A DNA stretch of 64,000 nt from Acidobacteriaceae bacterium TAA 166. Lineage in GTDB: Bacteria > Acidobacteriota > Terriglobia > Terriglobales > Acidobacteriaceae. Each line of letters starts with the position of its first letter. Position 1 is the first letter of the stretch. Below the pieces are notes generated by a model. The model was not told where the DNA came from, did no database searches, and was given only the letters and a program-made list of their open reading frames with translations. The stretch is taken from assembly GCA_000421065.1 (NCBI GenBank), contig ATWD01000001.1, positions 186,001 through 250,000 of the forward strand, given 5' to 3'. The position numbers and the translations under genes are program-made. Below are positions 1 to 8,538 of the stretch, piece after piece.

Positions 1-1311
1 TGAGGCCGACTTCTCGCGGTACGTGGTGACATTGGCGGTCATAGCCGCGCCATGCCGACCGTACTTCGTGTAGAGATACTGAATGACTCTCTCTCGCTGA
101 TCTCCACTCGGCAGATCGAGATCGATGTCAGGCCACTCGCCTCTTTCCTCGCTGAGAAACCGCTCGAACAAGAGGTCCATCCCGACTGGGTCAACGATGG
201 TGATACCAAGGGAATAGCAAACGGCGCTGTTCGCCGCCGAGCCTCGCCCCTGCACGAGAATCTTCTGCTCGTTGCAGAAGCGCACGAGATCCCAGACGAC
301 CAGAAAATAACCTGAGAGTTCGAGCTTCTCGATCAATGCAAGCTCTCGTTCGATCTGCCGGCGAGCACGCTCCTTCAAGCCGAATTCTGTTCTGTGTCCA
401 TAACGCCGCTCCCATCCTTCGCGAGTTCTCTCGCGCAGAAAAGAGATCATCGTTTCGCCCTGCGGCACGGGGTAGCGAGGAAGCTCGTAGCCAAGGTCTT
501 TGAGCTGGAACTTCAGCCGATCCGAGAGCGCCACGGTGTTGTGAATCGCCTCGGGAAGATCGGCAAAGAGTCGCGCCATCTCTTTCCCGGACCGGAGATG
601 ACGTTCCGCATTTCCCTGAAGGTTTGTTCCCGCGCCTTCGAGCGTCGTATGCAAACGGATGGCTGTAAGCACATCCTGAATCTCCCTCTCACGGGGAGTC
701 GCGTACGTGACTCCGTTTGTCGCCAACAAGGGCAGATGGAGGTTCCGAGCGATCGAGACGGCTGCTTTGTTGCGTGCCTCCTGCTGCCGGTTCCGATGTC
801 TTTGCAGCTCCACATAGACGTTCTTTGGCCCGAAGGTCTGAACCATCCGCTCGACCGTGCGTCGACCTTCGTCGTAGCCCCCACGCCGCAAGGCTTCGGT
901 CAGCGGCCCTTCCTCGCCGCCGGTCAGACAGACAAGACCGCCAGCGTATTCCTCGAGTTCCGTGAGGTCAGCGGCACCTTGCCCTTTGTGGTGCTCCCTC
1001 AACTTGTATTTCGTGATCAGCCGGCAAAGGTTTTGGTAGCCTGTTCGTGTTTCAGCAAGGAGGGGATATCGGCATCTCGCAGCTTCTCCAAAGAGCGCAT
1101 CGTCCACTGAAACTTCAGCACCTACATACGCCTTCAGCCCCAGGCTTTGCGCCGCCATGTGCATGCGCGGTGAACCGTAGACACCATCTCGATCAAGCAA
1201 ACCGATTGCGGGGATACCCCGCTCGGCACAAACCTCGGCGAGCGTTTCTGGTACGGAAGCTGCTCCCAGGAAACTGAAGGCAGAACTGGCATGGAGTTCG
1301 ACATAGTCCAT
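1..1311 (-). CDS. dnaE2: Error-prone DNA polymerase DnaE2 (N-terminal part, truncated by window edge)
   Basis: The minus strand is open for 437 codons from the ATG at 1311 to the window edge. The start MDYVELHASSAFSFLG opens a PHP domain, and the sequence then follows DNA polymerase III alpha type C folds. Near the edge the palm motif PDIDLD, which carries catalytic aspartates, is visible after GRGSAANSAV. DnaE2 is the catalytic subunit of the ImuA-ImuB-DnaE2 translesion mutasome used in SOS mutagenesis. The start overlaps the imuB stop by one base (TGATG), so the genes are translationally coupled. A normal DnaE2 is about 1000-1100 residues, so more than half lies outside the window. The identity rests on the domain plus the cassette context and is secure. 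Confidence 0.95.
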   Translation of the reverse strand, partial: MDYVELHASSAFSFLGAASVPETLAEVCAERGIPAIGLLDRDGVYGSPRMHMAAQSLGLKAYVGAEVSVDDALFGEAARCRYPLLAETRTGYQNLCRLITKYKLREHHKGQGAADLTELEEYAGGLVCLTGGEEGPLTEALRRGGYDEGRRTVERMVQTFGPKNVYVELQRHRNRQQEARNKAAVSIARNLHLPLLATNGVTYATPREREIQDVLTAIRLHTTLEGAGTNLQGNAERHLRSGKEMARLFADLPEAIHNTVALSDRLKFQLKDLGYELPRYPVPQGETMISFLRERTREGWERRYGHRTEFGLKERARRQIERELALIEKLELSGYFLVVWDLVRFCNEQKILVQGRGSAANSAVCYSLGITIVDPVGMDLLFERFLSEERGEWPDIDLDLPSGDQRERVIQYLYTKYGRHGAAMTANVTTYREKSAS

Positions 1312-2819
1312 CAGTCGTACTCCGCTTCGACATACCACTGTCCAGTCACCAGATCCCGATAGGCGCGAACAAGCAGACGGCTGCTGCTCCCGCCACAGTC
1401 GAGAACCAGATCCCACTCATCGCGACCCCAGTGGTCCGGAGTCCACCATTCCCCAGAGCGTCGCCATGGCCCGGAGGCCTGAATGACCCGATGATCGACT
1501 CCGCGGAACCGGACCCGACGTGGAGCGCCGTTTGTCTTCTCCACTCGAACCGGCACGCTCGGTCGAAAAACCCGGACCGATGTTTGAGAGACAGGAGACA
1601 CCGATCCCGATGTCCTGGCCGCCCCCGGAGTGAAGCGGACCATTCGAAATGGGACCTGAAGGTGCCCGTCGATCAGCTCAGGACTCCCGACCCTGTCTTC
1701 CCCCACAATCCCCCTCAACCTGGCGAGGGTTATCTCCAGCCGTTGCGGTTCCGGCCCTTTAGGGACGAACATTCCCTCCTGAATGACACGAGGCCGCATG
1801 GCTTCGGCATGGAGGATGACCCTGGCGACAGGCGCTCCGGGCCGATGTGCCTCAAGGTCGAGTTGCAGCAACTTGAGCAACAACCTGGTATCGACGGTCG
1901 GTACTGGCAGCGTCAGAACCCGGGTGAAAATCCGTTCGGTAGCCGTCGCACCATCCGCGGCGAGATTGAGTTGAAGCTCCAGATGGAGTTCGCCCACCGC
2001 AAGGGAGCGGGCCGTCAGGCGCAATACCAGTTGGTCGAGCAACCGGTTGAAGACGAAGGCCAGAGATTCGAGGTCTTCGACAGAATCGTCGAATGCCATC
2101 ACCTCCTCGAAGACGGGCGGGGAGGAGGTTGGGGACAGGATACGAGTGGACCGTCCCTGCGCGAGCATTTGCAGGCGCAGCCCCTCCTGTCCCAACCGCT
2201 GACTGAGATCCAGTTCCGGCAAAGCCGCGAGTTGGCCGAAGCTGCGAATCCCCCAACGCACCAGAGTGCCGGCGATCTCCGGGGAGGGATCGAGAATCTC
2301 CAGCGGGGCGTTTTTAAGGAGTTCCGCCTCTCTGCCAGCGGGGAGAATGCAGATGCCCTTCGCAAGTCGAGCCGCGTGGATGGCCGAGTCAATGTTCCGA
2401 GCTACGCCCAACCATATATAGAGAGAGAGATTTCTTGCCTGATCACGAATGCTTCGGGCGATCTGCGTCGGCGATCCGAGCAGCTTCGATAAGCCACTGA
2501 TATCCAGCACAAGCGTGTCATCCGCGATGTCTTCACACCAGGGAGAGAAGCCGGTCATGCAATCGAGCAGGGCCGCATGTGCCGCGGCCTCGAGTCCGAT
2601 CGAGCGCTCCCTAATCTGGATGCCGGCCAACACTTCCGCTTCGGACCGGGTCATGCCGGTCCAGAGGCCAAGCTTCCTCGCCTTTGCATTGAGGGCGACG
2701 ACGCGCGTCTGCGGCGGCGCACCGGCTACAACAGCGAAGGGCTTGCTTCGCGTCTCCCGTTCATGGCGCAGTGCTGCCTGGGCCACAAAATTGGGAACAT
2801 ACACGCAGGCGAACAACAC
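1311..2819 (-). CDS. imuB: ImuB, inactive Y-family polymerase-like mutasome subunit
   Basis: 502 residues. The N-terminus MLFACVYVPNFVAQAALRHE aligns with the Y-family palm, but the usual aspartates of the first motif are absent, and the second motif reads ADDTLVLDISG instead of the SxDE form. This is what is known of ImuB: a non-catalytic relative of DinB that links DnaE2 and ImuA to the beta clamp. The C-terminal 150 residues are the ImuB-type extension, rich in basic and aromatic residues (WWTPDHWGRDEWDL). It lies between imuA (10 bp upstream) and dnaE2 (one-base overlap), the standard cassette order. I did not pin down a clamp-binding motif. Confidence 0.93.
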   Translation of the reverse strand: MLFACVYVPNFVAQAALRHERETRSKPFAVVAGAPPQTRVVALNAKARKLGLWTGMTRSEAEVLAGIQIRERSIGLEAAAHAALLDCMTGFSPWCEDIADDTLVLDISGLSKLLGSPTQIARSIRDQARNLSLYIWLGVARNIDSAIHAARLAKGICILPAGREAELLKNAPLEILDPSPEIAGTLVRWGIRSFGQLAALPELDLSQRLGQEGLRLQMLAQGRSTRILSPTSSPPVFEEVMAFDDSVEDLESLAFVFNRLLDQLVLRLTARSLAVGELHLELQLNLAADGATATERIFTRVLTLPVPTVDTRLLLKLLQLDLEAHRPGAPVARVILHAEAMRPRVIQEGMFVPKGPEPQRLEITLARLRGIVGEDRVGSPELIDGHLQVPFRMVRFTPGAARTSGSVSPVSQTSVRVFRPSVPVRVEKTNGAPRRVRFRGVDHRVIQASGPWRRSGEWWTPDHWGRDEWDLVLDCGGSSSRLLVRAYRDLVTGQWYVEAEYD

Positions 2820-2828
2820 CGCGCACCT

Positions 2829-3662
2829 TTAGTGGTACGACTGCAGGCGCGTCGAGAACTCACCTACGGTGCGAACCGAGCGCACGGGTTTGCGCATCTG
2901 CCCACGCAGCAGCTCCGCACGGGTGCGTAACGTCCGGATCAGGCAGTCGCCATCGATGTGTTGAAGCCGTGAGGAGACTGCATTTCCCTCGATGTCGATA
3001 CCGGACTGCGACAGATCGAGGACACTGCCACCGCTATTGCTGGCGTTTGATTGTTTTTCGAGAACCAGGAAGAGCGCCCGTGTTACTTCGACCGCCCGCC
3101 GGAAACGGAACCATGTTCCCAGCGAAATCCGTCGTACATCGTTGTCGGACACGCCACCGAGGTCGAGAGCGATCAGCCCGAACCCTCCATTCCGCAAGAG
3201 ATGCTCAACCGCATCGAGGGCCTGTTCGAGAGCCGTGCGTGCCTTCCCGTGCGCAGGAGTTGATCCACACCGCACCCATAGCAACTCGCTCAGAACCACA
3301 CCTGCCTGAGAGGCGGAAACCGGGTCGAAGGTATCGCTGACATCGATTACGACCGCAGCCTCTCCTCCTGCCGTACACCGCGCCAGAAGCCCATGAAGAA
3401 GCGTTGTTCTCCCTGTCGAAGGCGGACCACAGATTTCGGCAAGGGTTCCGCGCGGGAAGGCATTGAGCCGGTCTATGGCATCTACCCCGCAAGACATTGA
3501 CTCCTGGTCGGGCCTGGCTTTCGGGGTAAGCGCAGAGGGAATCCGGGCTTCGAGCATGCCCTCGATCTGCGCTCGTAAAGTAGCTGCACTCCCCATAGTT
3601 CTATTCGCCTTATCTTCGCCTTCAAGAACCTTGATTTTCAGGCGGGCGGGCGAGGTTGTCAA
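2829..3662 (-). CDS. imuA: ImuA, RecA-like mutasome accessory protein
   Basis: 277 residues. A Walker A-like loop GPPSTGRTT sits near residue 78 in a RecA-like core (GTLAEICGPPSTGRTTLLHG), followed by a Walker B-like hydrophobic strand ending in DLGG (GLIALDLGG). ImuA belongs to the RecA/SulA-like family and interacts with ImuB in the mutasome. It is the first gene of the cassette. The start used gives MTTSPARLKIKV; an internal start at MGSAATLRAQ (residue 23) would also leave the domain intact. The cassette is normally LexA-controlled, but I could not identify a convincing SOS box upstream. Confidence 0.88.
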   Translation of the reverse strand: MTTSPARLKIKVLEGEDKANRTMGSAATLRAQIEGMLEARIPSALTPKARPDQESMSCGVDAIDRLNAFPRGTLAEICGPPSTGRTTLLHGLLARCTAGGEAAVVIDVSDTFDPVSASQAGVVLSELLWVRCGSTPAHGKARTALEQALDAVEHLLRNGGFGLIALDLGGVSDNDVRRISLGTWFRFRRAVEVTRALFLVLEKQSNASNSGGSVLDLSQSGIDIEGNAVSSRLQHIDGDCLIRTLRTRAELLRGQMRKPVRSVRTVGEFSTRLQSYH

Positions 3663-4075
3663 GGTGTGGAAACCGGGAGAGACCTCTCAGAAGCTCACTT
3701 ATACCCGGCAATTTGAAGCGGTCTGCCCCTAGTATTTGTGTGCCCAGACCGATTTTGGAAACACGTCGATTGGCCGCTAACCCTTGCAAAATGTGCGGTG
3801 TATTCTGACAAAGAAGCTGGCAATCCGCGCTCCTATGCCATCTTGGCAGGATTCTTTCTTTACAGAGTTTCTCTAAATTGCTAGGCTTTATTCAGGCTTG
3901 GTTCACCGTTACTGGTATCCGCGCAGACCTCGCAATGAGGAAAAGCGCCAGGCATCACCTGAGATCTGACGGCTATGTGGCCCTTTAGTTCTGGTTCTTG
4001 AATTAGAACTATCGGGATTGTTGAACAATCTACCAGCTGGGACGAATTGTAACGCCAACCAAAAGCCCAAGGTTC
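3663..4075. other. Intergenic region upstream of imuA
   Basis: About 410 bp between imuA and the terminator of the next minus-strand operon. It must hold the imuA promoter, but no LexA-type repeat is obvious by eye. A short minus-strand frame at 3881-4141 covers part of it and runs through the terminator hairpin; I consider it spurious. Confidence 0.5.
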
Positions 4076-4099
4076 AAAGCCGTCCGAAAGGACGGCTTT
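4076..4099 (-). terminator. Rho-independent terminator of the LOTUS-protein operon
   Basis: Perfect hairpin: arms AAAGCCGTCC (4076-4085) and GGACGGCTTT (4090-4099) around a GAAA tetraloop. It starts in the stop codon (4100-4098) of the minus-strand gene and ends in a T-rich tract on the minus strand. The symmetric A/T ends allow function in both directions. Confidence 0.85.
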
Positions 4100-5045
4100 A
4101 CTGTGATGGGCGCACAAAATCATCCGGATAGACATTCGCATAGTCGCACTTTAGATTCAATGCCCCTTTGCGGGAGCATTGGAAAGTAGTTCCGCCTAAT
4201 GGGCGGCCCGGATATTGAACATCATGATGAAATCCGGGGGGCAATGGAACACCAAAGCGGAAGCCTGATCGGAGATACAACGCTTCATCCATTGCTTCCG
4301 GTTCCTCTTCCATCTCACGCAATGGTCCATGCAAGCCCGGATCGCGTGGAAATAGCAGTCCACGGGCATCGGCGAAGAAATTGCGCTGCACTCCTTTTTT
4401 GACATGCAGCGGCAAATCATCGTGGTCCGCTCTCTTCACTCCCACTTCCTCCAGCGAGTCATCCCAGGGACGCTCCTCCTTACGGAACTGAAGAAAGAGA
4501 TTGGACAGAGGATCATCCTGGCGCACGAGAAAATTAGCGCCTGGAAGAAAAAGCGGCTCTCGCTGACTGAAGGTGGACAATCGCTGCTTGATTTCCCTGA
4601 AATCCGCCGCAACTTCCTGTAGCCGCGAAACACTTTCCTCGCGGCTTGCAGCCAAATCATGTCGGAGTTGCCGTCCGTCCTTATATTCCGCGAGCAATCC
4701 CAGTCTCACCGGGAAGACGGCAAAATCAAGGGGCGCGAGTAGTTGCTCCTCGTCCGGAGATGGCACATACGCAAGCCATAACTCAGACGGCGCCGGAATC
4801 GGATCTTTCAACTTAGCCTGACGCTGCGCGTATCCAACCGTTGCACTTAGTAGCTGCTCAACAAACTCCTCTGTATAGAGAACTCCATCCCTGCCGGAAG
4901 CCGGAACACTCACGACCCGCAACGCCCCATGAAACGATTGCTCGATGAATTTCGCCGTTGCCGAGGCGATCGGATGAGGCAGCCCGGCAAGAATTACTAA
5001 TGGCAGACTCGTTTGAATCTTGGCTTTCTGCTTTCGTTGTCGCAC
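4098..5045 (-). CDS. Hypothetical protein, partner of the LOTUS-like protein
   Basis: 315 residues, family not recognised. The N-terminus is basic (MRQRKQKAKIQTSLP) and leads into a hydrophobic stretch LVILAGLPHPIASA that looks like the first strand of a Rossmann-like fold rather than a membrane segment. The middle (residues about 130-165) is a likely coiled coil rich in E, R and L. The C-terminus is proline- and glycine-rich (RFGVPLPPGFHHDVQYPGRPLGG). It starts 6 bp after the 5052-5762 gene and ends on a strong terminator, so the two form a closed operon. No catalytic motif was seen. Confidence 0.7.
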   Translation of the reverse strand: MRQRKQKAKIQTSLPLVILAGLPHPIASATAKFIEQSFHGALRVVSVPASGRDGVLYTEEFVEQLLSATVGYAQRQAKLKDPIPAPSELWLAYVPSPDEEQLLAPLDFAVFPVRLGLLAEYKDGRQLRHDLAASREESVSRLQEVAADFREIKQRLSTFSQREPLFLPGANFLVRQDDPLSNLFLQFRKEERPWDDSLEEVGVKRADHDDLPLHVKKGVQRNFFADARGLLFPRDPGLHGPLREMEEEPEAMDEALYLRSGFRFGVPLPPGFHHDVQYPGRPLGGTTFQCSRKGALNLKCDYANVYPDDFVRPSQ

Positions 5046-5051
5046 TGAGCC

Positions 5052-5762
5052 TCACTCGTGTTCGCTCAGCAGCAAAGCGATGTCTGCAGGGATCAATAGC
5101 TTCCCGACAATGTCAGAAGGCTGTGCCTCGAGCAACCGTTGGAGCGCATTGGTTCCGCGATTTTGGGGAAGATACAACGAGTTCAGTTTCACCCCCGCAT
5201 CAGCGCTCCACAGTTCGAGTCTTTGTAAGAGCGGACGTCGAAAACGGTCTGGAAGCTTTTCGACTGAGTCGATGCGTACACCAGGAAGACGGTATTTCTC
5301 CTCGATTCGCCAAAACTCATCTGCTTTTTCAGGTGACGGCTCCGTCAACACATATTGATGAGGCATTGTCTTGCCAAGATAAACAGGCTTGCCGGCCTCC
5401 TGACGGACGCAGAAAGCGCGCAGCAAGAATTTCGGAAGTCGATTCAGATCGATTCCCTCTGTCGTGCTTCTCGTACGGCTCTGAATTATCCCTTCGACCC
5501 GCTCACGGTTAGCTGGGTCTGTCACCGCGATGTATGCCCTCGCTTGCGGATCTCGAACAACAATAATGTCGGGATCTCCAGCCGACTCAAGAAATGTCTT
5601 CAACGAACCATCAGCGTTTCCTTCGGGCGGCCAGAGCTTCTTGTCTCGCAAGAGTTTCCCCAAATGGGATAGCAGCAGCGGAGTAGCCTCTGCTTTCTGG
5701 TAGTGCTCCGCAACGATGGTTCGAATCTCTTGGATTATGTCTTGCGGATTGCTTGTCATCAT
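5052..5762 (-). CDS. Protein with an N-terminal LOTUS/OST-HTH-like winged helix
   Basis: 236 residues. Residues about 10-95 (EIRTIVAEHYQKAEATPLLL, then SHLGKLLRDKKLWPP, SLKTFLESAG and DIIVVRDPQARAYIAV) follow the OST-HTH/LOTUS pattern: a helix, the small-residue SHLGKLL helix, a SLKTFLE helix and a closing beta hairpin. In bacteria this domain is usually attached to NYN RNases and is thought to bind RNA. Here no NYN motif is seen; the C-terminal half is of unknown fold. First gene of a two-gene operon. The LOTUS assignment is my reading of the pattern and would need a profile search. Confidence 0.6.
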   Translation of the reverse strand: MMTSNPQDIIQEIRTIVAEHYQKAEATPLLLSHLGKLLRDKKLWPPEGNADGSLKTFLESAGDPDIIVVRDPQARAYIAVTDPANRERVEGIIQSRTRSTTEGIDLNRLPKFLLRAFCVRQEAGKPVYLGKTMPHQYVLTEPSPEKADEFWRIEEKYRLPGVRIDSVEKLPDRFRRPLLQRLELWSADAGVKLNSLYLPQNRGTNALQRLLEAQPSDIVGKLLIPADIALLLSEHE

Positions 5763-5981
5763 TCCTCTTTACACCACAAAACTACATCCGCCATTGTAGA
5801 ACGCTGGCCCGTCTAGGCCCGGCATTACCCTCCCGCGGCCGGTTATCCCAGTTCACTGGTGTCTTCGACTACGCGATTCAAAACGCTGCGTCGAAGTCCT
5901 ATGGACGGCGCAAGTCATGCTGACGACGATATACAATTCTCGACACCATGCAAGATCCGGACTAGAGCCTCAGTTGGCTGT

Positions 5982-6680
5982 ATGGAGCATGTCGTGGACC
6001 CTGTGCTTTTGATCGATGACGACCGCTTGACCTGCACGAGGCTTCAAGGATCGCTTGCGCGCTGGGGAATTCCCCTCGAAACAGCATTGACTTTTAGCGA
6101 GGGCCTCCATCTGGCACGCACCAGAGGCTATTCCCTGATTCTGGTCGACCTGTTTCTCGGAGACGAAACAGGAATTACTCTGGTTCGCCAGCTTCGGGAC
6201 CTTCGATTTCAGCTACCGATCCTCATCTACAGCGCCCATGTGGCACCGCATTTCGAAAGTGCCGCCATCGATGCCGGTGCGAATGGGTATATCGAGAAGA
6301 GAATTTCCGATGCTCTCCTGGCGGAACACATTAGGCTCCATATTCGAAGGGCCATGCGAGGATCATCGGAGCGATGCATCACGATAGGCAATACAACGTT
6401 AGAACACGAAACGGCTTCGCTTAAGATCGGCGGAAAAATCGTTCGGCTGACCGAGACTCAATTCGACATTCTCGAGTTGCTGTTCACCGAGAAGCTTGAA
6501 CGTATCACGGATCGGGAACTCCTGGACAGGATATGGGGAACCCCGTCCCTCCGCACCGAAAATCTGACGCACACGATTATGAAGCGACTCCAGCGAAAGC
6601 TGGACGATACGGGCATCCTTCAAGGTCTTATTGAAGACCAGGCCGACGACACATTCCGATTCAACCGCCAACTTCTATGA
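5982..6680 (+). CDS. OmpR-family response regulator (orphan)
   Basis: 232 residues from the ATG at 5982. Receiver domain at residues 6-125: acidic pair D12/D13, likely phospho-acceptor D56 in SLILVDLFLGDE, and the conserved lysine in GYIEKR. Winged-helix effector domain at about 135-230 (LTETQFDILELLFTEKLERI, DRELLDRIWG). The frame stays open upstream to a GTG at 5859, but those residues (MSSTTRFKTLRR) show no domain, and starting at 5982 puts the receiver in the usual place. No kinase is adjacent; the nearest histidine kinase is 30 kb away. A second regulator of the same build lies at 8907-9644. Confidence 0.85.
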   Translation: MEHVVDPVLLIDDDRLTCTRLQGSLARWGIPLETALTFSEGLHLARTRGYSLILVDLFLGDETGITLVRQLRDLRFQLPILIYSAHVAPHFESAAIDAGANGYIEKRISDALLAEHIRLHIRRAMRGSSERCITIGNTTLEHETASLKIGGKIVRLTETQFDILELLFTEKLERITDRELLDRIWGTPSLRTENLTHTIMKRLQRKLDDTGILQGLIEDQADDTFRFNRQLL

Positions 6681-6767
6681 TTTCATTCGTCCGAGCCGAA
6701 AATCGCTGACCTTCCGTGACAGCACCAGATATCCAGTCCGCTACGACCACGTGGGGCAGCTTTCTTC

Positions 6768-7244
6768 TTAGGCAGGACCGACGAGTCTCGTCGAGCTCCC
6801 TAGCGGGGTGTACTTCCGCCTGAATAATCGTGAGCAGACAAGGGTAATGGCGAGGAGCACTAAAATCGTCGAGAGATAGCCGCCACCGATCAAGATTGCC
6901 AATTCTCCCCAGGGAGGTAGCTTCACTTCCCGGTGATTGTGCAACAACGATTCCATGCGACTTTCTGGAGGGGATGGACGAGAACCGGGAACCATGAAAA
7001 GCGGGCGAGAAGAATCTTGAGCGACAGCCCCAAGCAAGTTCGGAGACGCAGTTCCCCGTTCCACAACATCGAGAACGAAGAATCCGCCAGCGTGCAAAGC
7101 CCCCCACTCGACCCCGAGAAGCTGCATGTACCAAGGATCATCTGATGAACTGCCAGGATCGAGGGCATACCCTGCGACGGCTGGAAAATTCACTGCCTCT
7201 ATCACCAATGCTACCAAGAGAATGATTCCCAGTTTCCGCTTCAT
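6768..7244 (-). CDS. Hypothetical exported or membrane protein
   Basis: 158 residues, not recognised. It has an N-terminal signal or anchor segment (MKRKLGIILLVALVIEAVNF), an extracytoplasmic region of about 85 residues, and a C-terminal membrane helix ILIGGGYLSTILVLLAITLV followed by basic residues SRLFRRK. The expected topology is both ends anchored with a periplasmic loop. It is transcribed away from the XRE gene at 7477. The palindromic 11-mer GTCTATTAGAC lies about 55 bp upstream (7300-7310). Function unknown. Confidence 0.65.
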   Translation of the reverse strand: MKRKLGIILLVALVIEAVNFPAVAGYALDPGSSSDDPWYMQLLGVEWGALHAGGFFVLDVVERGTASPNLLGAVAQDSSRPLFMVPGSRPSPPESRMESLLHNHREVKLPPWGELAILIGGGYLSTILVLLAITLVCSRLFRRKYTPLGSSTRLVGPA

Positions 7245-7430
7245 CTCGGTTCATTGCTCCTTTCGGGTATCCCCGATTCGAATACAGCTCCATCCTCTAT
7301 GTCTATTAGACACCGGCGAGCGTAGCGTGTTCCACCCGAACCGGCCTCATCCGGCTTGAGGCACAACATCCTTTGAGCGATTGAGTTTCGGCCAACCTTC
7401 GAGGTCGCCACGGCTCCCTTCGGGTTTTGG

Positions 7431-7453
7431 ACAGTTGTCAACTGCACAATTGT
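7431..7453. promoter_or_regulatory. Tandem ACAATTGT-type operator, copy 1
   Basis: ACAGTTGT (7431-7438) and ACAATTGT (7446-7453) start 15 bp apart, 23 bp before the start codon of the XRE gene. The same pair with the same 15 bp offset recurs at 7813-7835 and 34880-34902. Likely the autoregulatory site of this XRE subfamily (inference). Confidence 0.7.
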
Positions 7454-7476
7454 CCACGCCCGGCGATGCTGAATTA

Positions 7477-7812
7477 ATGGCTCAGGGTGAACAACATACG
7501 GTCGCTCCTCGGGATTCCCTCCGAGCGATCCTCATTGAAAGACGCCTTAAGCTTGGCCTGTCTCAGGATCAGCTGGCCTTTCTGGCCGGTTACGAGCGGA
7601 CTGCGATCATCAAGATCGAGAAAAGTGAGCGCTTCCCGACGATCACCACCCTTCTGAATCTCTGCAGCGTTCTCGGTATTCGCCCGTCCACCCTCATGAA
7701 AAGGCTCGAAGCGGAAATTGGGTTTGAAGTTCTTCCTAAAGAACGAATCGAACAGTCGCTCGAAGCCGAGAGACAAAACTCACGCATGAGAAAGCGGTTC
7801 GACAAGAAGTAG
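7477..7812 (+). CDS. XRE-family transcriptional regulator (type 1)
   Basis: 111 residues from ATG 7477. Helix-turn-helix of the Cro/C1 type at about residues 13-70: LRAILIERRLKLGLSQDQLA then FLAGYERTAIIKIEKSERFP. The open frame upstream from a TTG at 7381 runs through the operator pair, so the later ATG is preferred. It is a close paralogue of the regulator at 34929-35222 (shared pattern L+ILxERR, LSQD/ISQDxLA, GYxRT, P(T/S)ITxLxNLC). Both genes carry the same tandem operator just upstream, which argues for autoregulation and possible cross-talk. Confidence 0.9.
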   Translation: MAQGEQHTVAPRDSLRAILIERRLKLGLSQDQLAFLAGYERTAIIKIEKSERFPTITTLLNLCSVLGIRPSTLMKRLEAEIGFEVLPKERIEQSLEAERQNSRMRKRFDKK

Positions 7813-7835
7813 ACAATAGTCCACAGGACAACTGT
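7813..7835. promoter_or_regulatory. Tandem ACAATTGT-type operator, copy 2
   Basis: ACAATAGT (7813-7820) and ACAACTGT (7828-7835), again 15 bp apart, start right after the stop codon of the type 1 XRE gene. The position suggests control of a transcript heading into 7836-8253, or a decoy or looping site. Confidence 0.55.
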
Positions 7836-8201
7836 CCACATTTCACTTGAGCTCCTGAAATCCTCAAGACATAATTGGGTATGCGTCACTCCGTTCCGAG
7901 GAAGGGCGGAGAACATTGCTTTCATTCCGTCAGGCCAAACAGACCACTGATGCGTTCCGGGGAGGGATGCGCACGGTGATCGATATGGCTCGCCGGACCT
8001 CGGGAGTTCGAATCTAAGCATTCGAACTCCACTCCTTTGCTATTCGAAGGATGCGAGTTTCTTTGCATCGAGCGCGAAATAGAGCCGCCCTCAAACTCCG
8101 TTTCACCTGCAAATCCCCAGCAAATCAAGCCTCCGCGCAAGCTCACCGCTTCCATCCGCAATGGAATCGCTATGCGCCTATGTGCTGTCATATCAGGCCT
8201 T
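7836..8201. other. Non-coding stretch between two XRE genes
   Basis: I see no supported gene. It contains GACATAATTGG near 7870, an 11-mer that recurs near 8778 upstream of the second response regulator, so both may be promoter elements of co-regulated transcripts. Confidence 0.4.
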
Positions 8202-8219
8202 TATATACGATCGTATATA
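8202..8219. promoter_or_regulatory. 18 bp perfect palindrome upstream of XRE type 2
   Basis: TATATACGATCGTATATA is a perfect palindrome ending 34 bp before the ATG of the XRE gene at 8254. Size and position fit an operator overlapping the gene's own promoter. Confidence 0.75.
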
Positions 8220-8253
8220 GCCCTATCAGGCATCATCCACCGATGATAAAAGG

Positions 8254-8538
8254 ATGCCGCTGTCGAGACGTCAAAAAAGAGTTGAGACGCTCGATCGGGC
8301 ATTTCGCACACTCCTGCGCGAGAAGAGACTTGAAAAGGGCTGGAGTCAGGGAGAACTCGGGGACCGGGCCGGCTATGTGCAAAGCTTCATCAGCAACATC
8401 GAAACCGGAAAGCAAACTCCCAGTACCAGGGTTCTTTTCGATCTTCTTGACACGCTCGGGATCATGCCCAATGCCTTCATGGACGTGATTGTGATCCGCG
8501 CGAAGCACAGACTCCCGGGCAGACCGGTACGCTCCTAG
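8254..8538 (+). CDS. XRE-family transcriptional regulator (type 2, minimal)
   Basis: 94 residues. The Cro/C1 helix-turn-helix covers most of the protein: FRTLLREKRLEKGWSQGELG, DRAGYVQSFISNIETGKQTP, then LFDLLDTLGI. There is little room for any effector domain. It is preceded by the 18 bp palindrome at 8202-8219. It differs from the type 1 XRE proteins in sequence and operator. Targets unknown; its own promoter is the likely one. Confidence 0.9.
   Translation: MPLSRRQKRVETLDRAFRTLLREKRLEKGWSQGELGDRAGYVQSFISNIETGKQTPSTRVLFDLLDTLGIMPNAFMDVIVIRAKHRLPGRPVRS

Noticed and set aside
394..1110. 238-residue plus-strand frame
   Set aside because: Antisense to dnaE2, whose protein sequence is conserved in the other strand.
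1431..2492. 353-residue plus-strand frame
   Set aside because: Antisense to imuB; low-complexity R/P/Q-rich translation.
3881..4141. 86-residue minus-strand frame
   Set aside because: It runs through the perfect terminator hairpin and overlaps the end of the 4098 gene; no domain or RBS.
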